A stretch of DNA of 64,000 bases, from contig BEDY01000004.1 of the NCBI GenBank assembly GCA_002335605.1, positions 806,001 to 870,000 on the forward strand, given 5' to 3'. Position numbers and translations under genes: made by a program. The stretch comes from Prillingera fragicola. Taxonomy: Eukaryota; Basidiomycota; Tremellomycetes; Trichosporonales; Trichosporonaceae. The notes under the pieces are model-generated. The model had not been told where the DNA came from. It did no database searches and worked only from the letters and a program-made list of their open reading frames with translations. Each line of letters starts with the position of its first letter. Within the stretch, counting starts at the first letter, position 1. This document shows positions 31,632 to 41,955 of this stretch, one piece after another.

Positions 31632-32186
31632 ACGGGCAGATTGCTGCCTTGTCGAGGACGGACCTATACATGGGAGGCGACGTTCGAGCAGAGAATCAAC
31701 GCATCAAAGACATTTCGCCGTGTGCTTGCACGCCGAACATTTGCATCATTTGTAGTCTCTCATAAAGGAGGCATGTAGCTAGAATGAATCTTATACCTGT
31801 ACAAATGCAATCTTGTACAGTCATGAGCCTATTGTTCACTTGCGGCAGGTCACTGACTTGGGCCGAGCTCCCTCTTCTCGGCGCACCTCCGATGCTCCGC
31901 AAGGTAAGCCGCTCCCCACATGATCCCAAGACTCACACTCACAACGGCACCACAACATGTCCGACCACCACGGAGAAGTGGTTTCGATTAGACTCAATTA
32001 GAAGCTGCCTGATTGGATCCTCTAAAGGCAATTAGCCAAATCTGATCCCGCTAATCGGACAAGTCCAGAGTGGAGGTTGGACACCGCGTGCTGCAGGCAC
32101 AACGGGTGTACCATGGTATGAAAACAACCCTCACCTCATCTCCTCATCTTCTTCTCCCACCCTCACACCTCGCAAGAAGCAAAAAC
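31632..32186. other. Intergenic, no gene seen
   Basis: Between two co-oriented genes; likely terminator of the first and promoter of the second. No repeat or supported ORF. Confidence 0.5.
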
Positions 32187-33664
32187 ATGACAGGCCCACT
32201 CACAGTAAATCTCGACACGTTCCTCGCGGACCCCACCTCCCCAGCCGCACTGGAGGAGGCGCGCAAGACGGCCGAATCGCTCATCACTACGGGCGCACTG
32301 GTCGTCAAGGACAGTCGCGCGGCGGCAGAGGCGAATGACCGATTTTTGGATCTGTTTGAAGACTATTTCGCGCTTGATGAGCAGGTGCTCGTCAAGGATG
32401 AGAGGCCTGAGCTGGGATACCAGGTTGTGAGTCACGCTTACTAGCCGTCACCCGTCTCTTCCATTGGGAGCAGTGGGGCTTGTTGCACGAGGGAACCGGC
32501 TGACGCGGCAGGGCGTGACTCTGGAGAATACTGAGAAGCCCAAGTGTGGCCGCGACGACGAGTGTCAGGCTGTTATCGCCGGCTTGGCGCCTGAGGAGCG
32601 GCCGTTGGATATTGGTGGCGACTTTGCGGATCCCAAGTGTCGGTACGTGATTTGTGCAGAGTTGCGAGCTGTGAGCACCCAGGCGAAGACTTTTGGCGCG
32701 GCCAAGATCACTGGATATGACAGCTGTCATGGTGCCAGGATGGGAGTCCATGCTATCTGAGTCTCGGGGCCTGCAACTCGCTGCGCTTGCTTCTCGCCAC
32801 TCGTGCTGACCTCCAGCTTTTTCCACCGCATGACCGAACGGCCACCTTACGAGTCCAAATTCGAGTACTCCACTGCCCCAAACGTTGTTCCGGAAACCTT
32901 CAAGAACATATGGGAGGAAGAGGTCTCTCAGTGGGGAGGACACATCAAGGACGGCGTCGAGGGCGTGGCACGCATGCTCGCCGTCGGACTCGGTCTGCCG
33001 GAGATGACCTTCCTCGAGGCTGGCAAGTACGGATCCCACCTTCTCGCACCTACTGCCACCGACTTGGAAAAGTATGGCGAGCTGAACAGTATCTTTGCCG
33101 GCTTTCACACTGATCTCAACTTTTTGACCATCCACGGCCAGTCGCGATACCCCGGTCGTAAGTCCCCACCACCCAAGAGCCACACTGACATCTCAAGTGA
33201 ACATTTGGGCCCGCAACACCGGCACCCGCATCCCCGCCCGCGTGCCCCCAGGTCACCTCCTCGTGCAGGCTGGCAAGCAGCTCGAGTGGCTTACTGGCGG
33301 CCTCATCAAGGCGGGCTTCCACGAGGTTATCTGCAATGAAGCCACACTCGCGGCTGTGGAGAAGCGCAAAGCGGCGTTCCCGGGCAGGCCGTTGATTCGC
33401 ATTTCGTCCACTTTCGTGAGTATCTCTCATCTTCAGGAGCAAGTGGGACGCTGACAGCGGCAGTTCTGGCACCTCACGCCCGACTACCACCTCGCCCCAA
33501 TGCCGGCCCTCAAGGCAGAGGCGGAGGCGAGGTTTGGTCCACAGAAGGAGTATGGAGACATGCTGGTTGGCGACCAGGTTAGGCAGTGAGCATCTCCCCC
33601 ACCGTGCTACGAGCATTGTGCTGACTTGTATAGGGAGCTGGGTCTGATTGCGCTCATGTCTTAA
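32187..33664 (+). CDS. 2-oxoglutarate/Fe(II)-dependent oxygenase (isopenicillin N synthase-like)
   Basis: Exons 32187-32426, 32512-32642, 32817-33157, 33198-33415, 33464-33585 and 33634-33664; 360 aa. The core jelly roll shows the iron ligands H221-x-D223 (GFHTDLNFLTIHGQ) and a distal His in LIKAGFHEVI, with the 2-oxoglutarate anchor R-x-S in RISSTFFWHL. The N-terminal DIOX_N-like half includes LITTGALVVKDSR and LGYQVGVTLENTEKPK. Relatives include clavaminate-, thymine- and isopenicillin-type enzymes, so it hydroxylates or desaturates a small molecule; the substrate is unknown. No biosynthetic partners lie nearby, so it is probably not part of a cluster. The first intron (85 nt) has two possible acceptors; the one used keeps the frame and the family match. 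Confidence 0.88.
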
Positions 33665-33819
33665 ATTGGAAGGAGGCGAGTTGCTGTGTAGCTGGCTGTT
33701 GAGTTGTGAGACATGTTATTGTGCAACAACACAACGGAACTGTGAGGATCATGCCCCAGACTCACCCCTAGACGGGTCCTACAAATCCTGTCATGCAATG
33801 TACAACAAAAGTCTTCCTT

Positions 33820-34275
33820 CTACTTATGACTCTCCATCTCCTCAAGCTGCGCCACCAGCGCATCCATAGGATCCACCTCCTTCGCCTCCTCCATCTTCAC
33901 TTCCGTCTTTACCTCCTCCTTCTTCCCTCCAGCAGCCATCAAGCTCCAAATCCCCTCCTCCCCCTGACTCGCACTAGGCCTATGCGTGGGCATAAGCACC
34001 GAATCAGGATTATACCCCGGTGCCATGCGGTGAAGTGCTGCCTTCTCTTTCTGCTCTTCCTCAACCTCGCGTGCGTGCAGGATGGCCGCTAGGCGGGCGC
34101 GCCGTTCTGTTATGCTGTTGTGGTGAGGGTGGGAGGCCAAGATGTGTTCTTCTAGAGTGAAGGGATAGACAAACTGCGGCGTCAGAGGTAGATCTTGTGC
34201 CCGCGGCAATGTGGAGGAGGAGCAACGTACGTAGGCTGTAATGTCCTCTGGCAGCGGGTGGATATCGGGCGGCAT
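33820..34275 (-). CDS. Small conserved protein of unknown function
   Basis: Two exons (34275-34231, 34173-33820) split by a 57-nt intron; 132 aa. Starts MPPDIHPLPEDITAYFVYPF, with the intron inside this block, then TLEEHILASHPHHNSITERR and a long charged helix (ARLAAILHAREVEEEQKEKA) followed by ALHRMAPGYNP. The end is acidic and Lys-rich (VDPMDALVAQLEEMESHK). The precise splice join into FVYPFTLEEH and the helix suggest a real, conserved protein. I think similar short proteins occur across fungi, but I cannot name one. It shares a 430-bp divergent promoter with GCD7 that holds a double E-box. Confidence 0.75.
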   Translation of the reverse strand: MPPDIHPLPEDITAYVRCSSSTLPRAQDLPLTPQFVYPFTLEEHILASHPHHNSITERRARLAAILHAREVEEEQKEKAALHRMAPGYNPDSVLMPTHRPSASQGEEGIWSLMAAGGKKEEVKTEVKMEEAKEVDPMDALVAQLEEMESHK

Positions 34276-34705
34276 GGTCACCTATAACGTCAGCTATGAA
34301 ACCCTTCACAGAGGCACACCGGCACGCACAGGTGGTGGCAACCAGAGCGACGGCGACTTGATGAGAGGAACAGTGGCCGCTGCAGAGTACTGCTGCGGCA
34401 TCGGTGCTGAGGCGTAAGCTCGCGTGGCTGGATGACAGCTTACTAATCTTGGACGCCGAGCTCATGGCGACGGTCCTCCTCCAATGCTATGTAGTCCAGA
34501 ATGAGTCTATGAGCGACATTGGAAGCGAGGTCGTTGATAGCCTAACCGTGGTTGTCGATGACGAGCAGACCACGTGGGGTCACGTGATTCTAGCCACGAG
34601 TCGCAATGTGGTCTCTTGTTGAAACAAAACCACTGCCACCCAAATCTCATCTTCATCCTTTCTCGTCTCGACCTCACCTCTCACTCAAGCGAGTCTAGGC
34701 GCCAT
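34276..34705. promoter_or_regulatory. Divergent promoter of GCD7 and the small conserved gene, with paired CACGTG
   Basis: CACGTG occurs at 34571-34576 and 34581-34586, on the same helical face (10-bp spacing), within CACGTGGGGTCACGTGATTC. CACGTG is bound by bHLH factors such as Cbf1 in fungi. The almost identical arrangement upstream of GUF1/cysteine synthase makes a functional element likely. Confidence 0.55.
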
Positions 34706-36386
34706 GGTTGCAGAGTCGGTCTCAGTGCGTATTTTGCTGACAGACGCCGCTCAAAGATGCACGAAAAGCAGCTCGCTGACAAGAGCAGAAACAGGTCATG
34801 TTGAGCGCTCAGTTCGTGGACGCGCTCGTCCTCCGTCTCCGCCGCAGGTACGTCATCTATATTGCTGTGTGCAAGAGCTGACATGTGGATAGGCAGATTG
34901 TTGGCTCGCGCAACGTCGCTCTCGCCACAGCAGCACTAGTCCAGACGGTCGTGCGCAGCGTGCGCTACACGACCATCGAGGAGCTGTTGTCCATTATTCG
35001 GGCGATTGGCAAGAGGCTGGTCGAGGCCAACCCAAAGGGTGAACTTAACTCCCGTTGAACCCAAGCTTACAACTCAGAGCTGGCGGCAGGAAACATTGTG
35101 CGCCGCATCATCCGCCTCATTCGCGAGGAGTACCGGGCAGCCGCCGCCGCGCACCTCTCCCAGCCCCCTACCGCCCCCGGAACCCCATGGATCCGCGGCG
35201 CCTCGACGCCTGGCACCATGTCGGGCGTGAGCACTCCTACTGGCACCGGTGCCACAGGATTTGCGTCGCCGACCGCAGCAGCAAATTACTTTTCGCTGGC
35301 CATGGGCGGCCGCCCCGCTGGCTCGTCTGGCGGCAACACGGCACCTCCCACGCCGGGAATGGTGAGGCAGGCGAGCTTGTCAAACTTTGTAGCCATGCGC
35401 CACTCGCGTGTTCAGAGTGAGCGTGCCGGTGGTGCGCCGCCGTTGATGACGCCTGGACTCGGTCCGGGAGGGTTGCTCGAGCTCAGCGTGAGCACGAGTA
35501 ACTTGTTTGCGACCCCGCCAAGGGTGGTTTCCAACCTTCAGGCAGCTGCTGCGGGACACGCCCAGTCGCCGACTTCGAATATGTCAATGGTCGACGAGGC
35601 CGACGCGGCGATGCTGGCAAAGGAGCGCGATGAGTTTGCCCGCCAGGCGGGAAAGCTCAAGCCCGTTCTGATTCAGGCCATTGACGAGGTCGTCAACGAG
35701 CTGGAGACGACGCACGAGGACGTTGCCCGTGGCGCGCGCGAGCACATCCACTCGTCCGAGGTTATTCTCACTCTCGGTCACTCGCGCACCGTAGAGGCAT
35801 TCTTGAAGGCCGCCTTCCGCGACCGCAAGTTTACCGTCATTGTTCTCGAGTCTGCACCTTCCTTCCTCGGTCGCCCCATGGCCGCCGCTCTCGCCGCCGC
35901 AGGCATCCCCACTCTCCTCGTCCCCGACTCGTCTCTCCACGCCATTCTGCCCCGTGTGACCAAGGTCATTCTCGGCGCGCACTCGGTCTCAGCAAACGGC
36001 GGCATGTTTGCCCTTGCTGGTTCCTTGGCATGTGCCCTCGCAGCACGTACCCACGCCAAACCTGTGGTCGTCACTACTGGGCAGTTCAAGTTTGCGCCCG
36101 CATGGAACTTGTACCACCAGTTTGATGCGCTCGACTTCCAGGGCCCTGGACCTGTGATCGGCTACGACCACAATGGCGGCGGTGGTGGATTCGAGGGTGT
36201 CGAGGTCGCCGATCCTTGTTACGACTACATCAGGCCCGAGCTGATTAACCTTTACGCTACTAATGTGTAAGTCTCCCTGCGTCGTGTGGTTGCGGACTTT
36301 GCTGACCGGACAGTGGTGATCACCCTCCGTCGTACATCTACCGCATCATCAAGGAGGCGTATGACGACGAGGACATGGAGTTGTAG
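34706..36386 (+). CDS. GCD7: Translation initiation factor eIF2B subunit beta
   Basis: Regulatory subunit of the eIF2 guanine nucleotide exchange factor; it senses phosphorylated eIF2 in the integrated stress response. Exons 34706-34726, 34789-34847, 34893-35038, 35078-36266 and 36314-36386; 495 aa. Family blocks: LRRRQIVGSRNVALATAALV, NPKELAAGNIVRRIIRLIRE, EEVI-type core HSSEVILTLGHSRTVEAFLK, FTVIVLESAPSFLGRPMA, VTKVILGAHSVSANGGMFAL, PVVVTTGQFKFAPAWN, YDYIRPELINLYATNVGDHP and the acidic end YDDEDMEL. A Ser/Pro/Gly-rich loop of about 100 residues is inserted after the N-terminal helices, as in other basidiomycetes. The first exon codes for only seven residues; its acceptor is chosen from the CTGAC branch site and frame. 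Confidence 0.93.
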
Positions 36387-36523
36387 GCGCGTGCGCGTAT
36401 GCGAGAGCACACTAGCATCTTGCGAGTCAATGCAGCCTGTACGGGCTCATTCAAAAGCATACCCCATCTGTACTCGGCATGCTAGTCATCTTATGCAGGG
36501 TATAAACTATGCGATATGTCTGA

Positions 36524-39500
36524 TCATCCCCTGACTAAACCCTCTCCCGCTGCACCGTCCACCTCATCCTCTGGCTGCCGCCCAGCACCGACACGCCCAA
36601 CAACGCGTGTCAGCCGAGAATCAACCCTCCAGCCCTTCCACCCCTGCGTGTTGTTGGGACCAAACTTTGTCTCAAGCGCCGCCCAGGCATCACGTACACT
36701 CTCGCCATCCGCGTTCGTCGTGCGCGCCACGGCCAGCAAGGCAGTGTAAAGCGCCTTTGGCGGGGGAGCGAGCGCGTCGCCAACGCTAGGTGGCGGCAAG
36801 GACAGCAATGAGCCCAGCAACTCGACCAAAGCAGAGTGTGTCCAACTACTCGCTGTCGGGGAAAAGTTTGACGTAAACTGCCCCTCCTTGGCCCAATGAT
36901 CTGTGACACTGACCGCCCGTGGCCGCTCCTCGAGCCACAGAGGGAACGCAGATGTCGCTTCCCCTGCCTGTCCGTGGGGGACGGCACCGAAGCGCGCGAA
37001 CCCCTTGAACAAGGCGGTATACTCTGTCACACCGGGGACGTGCCCATCGTCGAACATGTTGCGCATAGCGCGGAGGGCAGCCATGAGGTCGCCTGCGTGC
37101 GCGTGCCCTGCAATGAGCATCGCGTACGTCTCGCGGGAGGGGCGGAGGCGGGCGAGGTGCGAGGTGAGCGTCTCGGAGACTGGGGGCTGGAGGAAGGGGT
37201 TGGCTGGCAGACGGCCGTGCAGCGGCGTGAAGAGAGCGTCCACCACGTCCCACCGTCCCACGCGGGCAGCGAGCCACATCGTCGAGTTAGTTAGGGCCAC
37301 GGCGTCTTTGTCATTGACCTTCGGGAGGCAGGATTCGAGTTCGAGGAGCGTGGCCTCGGTGCGTTTCATCAGGCCGTGCACCATGATGCGCGCCATGTAG
37401 CTCCATGAGTCGGCTTGCAGGCCTTCGCCTGTCATGCGGTTCCACCACATGTTTAAGCGAGACGGAGTGTGGGAAAGCGCGCACAGGTAGAGAATGTGAT
37501 TGATGCTGCGCTGGTACTGGATCAGCCTTCCTGGGTCGTTGGGCCTTCCCTTGGGAAAAAGGTCAGCAAAAGTGCGTTCAGCACGATGAACCTCGCGCAG
37601 GGTGACGTGACGGCGAAACCGGCTGGACGATACGAGAATGGCAAGCTCAAGACCCTTGGTGGCTGACTCGTTGCCGACGACGTCGCGGAGTGCGTCGACA
37701 ATGGAAACGAGGCGCTCGTTCGCGGCACGCATCTTACTCTTGTGCCGCCTGTCGATGGCGTGCACCGCGCGGGCGACGGACTGCAATTCGGGAGCGGTGA
37801 AGAGCGGGGCCGGGGAGGTGAGGTAGAGTTTCATAAAGTCAGCCACGAGAGGCTCGGACGTGGCGCGAGTGGTAGAGGAAGGGGCCAGGTGTGGTGTGGA
37901 AGCGATGGCCACCTGGCGGGCAATGCCGGACAAGATACCGGCGCGCTGCTGGGGAGAGATGTGGTGACGGGGAAATGGTGCTGTAGGCTGGGGTGCCGCA
38001 TGGGGCAGCTCCGTGGGCTGCAGTGCGGGTAGGACAGCCGCGAGCCAGTCGTTTGCATTTCCTGATGACGACTCGGCAGACAACATCTGCCGTGCGCTCG
38101 TCGAAAACGCCCTAGGACGCGACGACAGCACTTGGTAGAATGCCGTTTGGGGAATGTTGATGTTGCCCGCCAGACTCTTGAGACGCTTTTTGCCCTCCTT
38201 CTGCTTGTTGAGGTGCTTCATCTTGCGTTCGTAGTGTCCACCGTAGAGACCGGCAGTGACGTCCTTGCGCATGGCAGAGAGTGTCTCACGAGCAACGACG
38301 CGCTGACCGACGGCTGCCTGAATGGCGAGTTCAAAGAGCTGCTTCGGGAGCACCTCCTTGAGCTTCTTGGTCCATGCGCGACCAATCTGTTGTGCGGCGT
38401 TGCGGTGCACAATCATCGCCAGGGCGTCAACGGGCTTGCCGTTGAGCAGCATGTTGAGCTTGACAAGATTGCTTTGCTCATATCCTGCCTCCTCGTAGTC
38501 GAACGAGGCGAATCCAGAACTAGCACCCTTGAGGTCGGAGAAGAAGTCTGTGACAATCTCAGAAAGCGGAAGCTGGTAGCGCAGGATGGCACGGTCAGTG
38601 CCGTCGAGTACCTTGTACTCCTGCTGAATGCCACGGTACTTTGAGCAAAGCTCCATCATGGCGCCAATGTACTCGTTGGGCACGAAAATTGTGGCGTTGA
38701 CCATTGGTTCCTCAACATAAGCCACTCGAGTCTTGGTGTCGGTGACATCCGGGAACTCTGCCGGGTTGGAAATGTACTCCTCCTTACCACTAAGGTAGAC
38801 GACCTTGTATGGCACGGTCGGCGCAGTGACAATGACACTGGACGAGTACTCGTCCTCGAGACGCTGACGGAACACGTCCATGTGCAGAGAACCCAAGAAA
38901 CCGAGACGGAATCCTTGACTGAGGGCTGCGGATGACTCGCGCTCGACGCTTACGCTGCGGTCGTTGAGCGTGAGGCGGTTGATCGACTCCTCGAGAAGCG
39001 GAAACTCGCCACCATCCATCGGGAACACACCCGCATACACCATCGCCTTCATGGGCTGGAACCCTGGCAACGGTTCGACGGGCTTATCGGCCCAGCACAC
39101 CGTGTCACCGATGTATGCCTCGTCCGAGTTTTTCATGCTGCAAACGAGGTAGCCAACCTGCCCTTCCCCCAGTGCATCGACGGTGACCTCTTCGGGGTTG
39201 TAGATTCCGACGTCGAGGACCTCATACTTCTTGCCTGCCTGGAGGAAGCGCACCTTGTCGCCCTTCTTGACGCTGCCGCTCACAATGCGGACCAGGCTCA
39301 CAACGCCGCGGAAGCGGTCATAAAACGTGTCAAAGACCAGTGCTCGCAGATTGTCGTCGCCTTCCCATGACGGTGCTGGGAGACCTTCCACAATCTGCTC
39401 AAGGACCTTCTCGACTCCGAGACCAGACTTTGCACTGATGCGCATGTGGTCCTCCTTTGGCAGACCGAGAGACGAGGCAATTTGCTCCGAGGTTTCCTCG

Positions 39501-40235
39501 GGAGAGGCGTGCTGGAGGTCGACCTTGTTGATAACTGGCAAGAGCTTGAGGTCGGCCTCAAGGGCGTGGTGGAACACCGACAATGTCTGAGCCTGGATGC
39601 CCTGCGTGCAGTCGACGAGTAGCAGTCCGCCCTCGCAGGCACCGAGACTACGCGAGACTTCGTAGCTGAAGTCGACATGACCAGGGGTGTCAATCAAGTT
39701 GATGAGGTACTTCTGGCCGTCGGTGTGGGTGTGGATAATCGAGACCGTCTGCGCCTTGACAGTAATGCCGCGCTCGCGCTCGACCTTCAACTTGTCCAAG
39801 AATTGCGGAGACGCTGCCGGTGGCAGAGTATTCGTCATCTAGACCGTTAGCATATGTATCCTAAGCCGTTGCGCTGACCCACCTGAAGCAACCTATCCGC
39901 GAGCGTCGACTTTCCGTGATCAATGTGAGCAATAATTGAGAGATTTCTGTCGTCAGCGCCACCCGGGGCTTCACGACTCACCGTATCCTCTCAGGGGGGA
40001 ACTCTCCCATCTCGACCTTGCGCCTGGTGAAGTCGGCAGGCGGCGGCGCAGCGCGCACTGCCACCGAGGAAGACAGGCATCGGGCCTGCAACAAGCTGCG
40101 AGAGGGAAGAGTCGTGCCGCGTGCTGGTGCTGCTGACTTAACTCTGGATGCAAGACCTGCCAGCTGTGGTGGCCGCTGAATCAGAGCCCGCTGTGTTACC
40201 AATGGGAGCCTCTGTGCTGCCCATGCTTGCCTCAT
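36524..40235 (-). CDS. GUF1: GUF1 (mitochondrial EF4/LepA GTPase) fused in frame to a PPR-like protein
   Basis: Exons 40235-39982, 39946-39883 and 39838-36524 (introns 36 and 44 nt); 1210 aa. Residues 1-675 are a complete EF4: presequence rich in Arg/Ser, [20 protein letters not shown] (G1), [23 protein letters not shown] (G3), NKVDL (G4) and the C-terminal [20 protein letters not shown] segment ending [15 protein letters not shown]4 back-translocates ribosomes and guards mitochondrial translation. The frame then continues without a stop through [14 protein letters not shown], a presequence-like motif, into about 530 residues with PPR features ([35 protein letters not shown]). EF4 alone is normally about 650 residues, so this is an extra RNA-binding-type protein fused on. 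Internal cleavage to two proteins is possible. Confidence 0.9.
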
Positions 40236-40623
40236 TGTGGGTCTCAGTTGTGGTGCAGAGTGCTTTGAACAGAGGCTCAACAAAGGTCGGTGTCGAAATC
40301 GCAAACGGACAGTGATGCATCTCCGTTTCTTAATGATTCACCTGTTCATTAGTACTTATTAGAAAGCATTGTCTAATTTCTTTGATTTCAGATTAAGCCA
40401 TGCTAGTACCACGTGTGGCCACGTGAGTCGGCGTCATTCCCATATTGTGATTGCCGGCCTAGTGAGCACGTCTTATGGTATTTTCAGATTATTCCGAACA
40501 ACAACCCAGCCTGGCGTGCTCATCGACGGGCTTGCTGTCGTCGGCTGCTGACTGACCGACTTGCAGCTGACCCAACAGCGCATGAACATCTCCCTCTCTG
40601 TTGTACCATCACTCTCTCTCATC
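40236..40623. promoter_or_regulatory. Divergent GUF1/cysteine synthase promoter with paired CACGTG
   Basis: CACGTG at 40410-40415 and 40420-40425 within CACGTGTGGCCACGTGAGTC; same 10-bp spacing and nearly the same intervening bases as at 34571. The rest is AT-richer than average. Confidence 0.55.
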
Positions 40624-41783
40624 ATGTCGGTGCTCAGGTCAGCTCTTCCTGCTCTCCGTCCCCTCGCTGCTCGCGCATATGCCACCGAGGCAAAGAGCCG
40701 CATCGTCGACGGCTTTGTCGGTGCTGTCGGCAACACGCCTCTTGTGAGTTGCAGATCTTACCAATGGAGCAGTCGCGTGCAGCCTAGAGCCATAACTGAC
40801 TCTGCCAGATTCGCCTCAACCGTCTCTCCGAGGAGACTGGCTGCAACATTCTTGCCAAGGCCGAGTTCATGTCTCCCGGTGGCTCGATCAAGGACCGCGC
40901 GGCTTTGTACCTCGTCAAGGACGCCGAGGAGCGCGGCCAGCTCGGTCCCGGTGGCACGGTCGTGGAGGGCACGGCCGGCAACACTGGTATTGGTCTCGCG
41001 CACGTTTGCCGTGCTCGCGGCTACCGCTGCGTCATCTACATGCCCGACACGCAGTCGCAGGAGAAGATTGACCTCCTTCGCATGCTTGGCGCCGATGTCC
41101 GCCCTGTGCCTGCCGTCGCGTTCGACAACGAGATGAACTACAACCACCAGGCGAGGCGGTATGCTGAGTCTCTCGACAATGCCGTCTGGACCAACCAGTT
41201 TGACAACACTGCCAACCGCGGGGCTCACATCTTGTCGACCGGCCCCGAGATCTGGGAGCAGACCAACGGCAAGCTCGACGCCTTCATCTGCGCGACCGGT
41301 ACCGGCGGCACCCTGGCCGGTATCACGCGCTACCTCGTGGAAAAGTCTGGCGGCAAGGTCGAGTCGTACCTCGCCGACCCTCCCGGATCCGTCCTCTACA
41401 ACCTCGTCGAGAACGGCAAGCTCGCCCGCGAGGGCAACGGCTCCATCACCGAGGGTATCGGACAGGGCCGCGTCACCGAGAACCTCAAGCCCGACGTCGA
41501 ACTCCTGAGCGGCGCCATCCACGTCCCCGACGCCGAGTCGATCAAGATGATCTACCGCCTCCTCGACGAGGAGGGTCTCTACGTCGGCGCGTCGTCGGCC
41601 CTCAACGTCTGGGCCGCTACCGAGCTCGCCAAGAAGAAGGGCAAGGGAAGCACCATCGTCACTGTAATCGCCGACGGCGCTTACAGGTACCAGGCGCGTC
41701 TCTTCTCGCGCGTCTGGCTCGAGAGCAAGGGCCTCATCAGTGCCATCCCCGACAAGCTCCACAAGTATGTCGTGCTTCCTTGA
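40624..41783 (+). CDS. Cysteine synthase-like PLP enzyme, probably mitochondrial
   Basis: Exons 40624-40743 and 40809-41783; 364 aa. Starts [20 protein letters not shown], a typical mitochondrial presequence. Fold type II PLP signatures: [23 protein letters not shown] lysine K68 in [12 protein letters not shown], asparagine loop [14 protein letters not shown] (93-), and the glycine loop [14 protein letters not shown]. It would condense O-acetylserine (or O-phosphoserine) with sulfide to cysteine, or act as the fungal cysteine synthase 2 type enzyme; the exact donor cannot be told. The frame is open upstream of the chosen ATG, but the presequence starts most cleanly there. Convergent with SEC1, 172 bp apart. 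Confidence 0.88.
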
Positions 41784-41955
41784 GCGCGGCAGACGGCTGC
41801 AGCGTACTAGCTAATCTCTGGCCGGTCACCCATGTGTGGCCGGCGACACACTAAAACACACACAGCCGCGCCCAAGCGAGCAAAGTGGTATCAACAATGC
41901 ATTGTTATGGAACAACCTCCCTCCGTCCCTACTACACCATGCAACTGCGCCACAA

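Noticed and set aside
30000..33664. Secondary-metabolite cluster around the 2OG oxygenase
   Set aside because: No synthase, transporter or cluster regulator nearby; the neighbours are a GTPBP-like protein and eIF2B beta.
40758..41762. 334-aa minus-strand ORF opposite the cysteine synthase
   Set aside because: Leu/Asp/Gly/Val-rich antisense shadow typical of GC-rich coding DNA; the plus strand has complete PLP-enzyme motifs.
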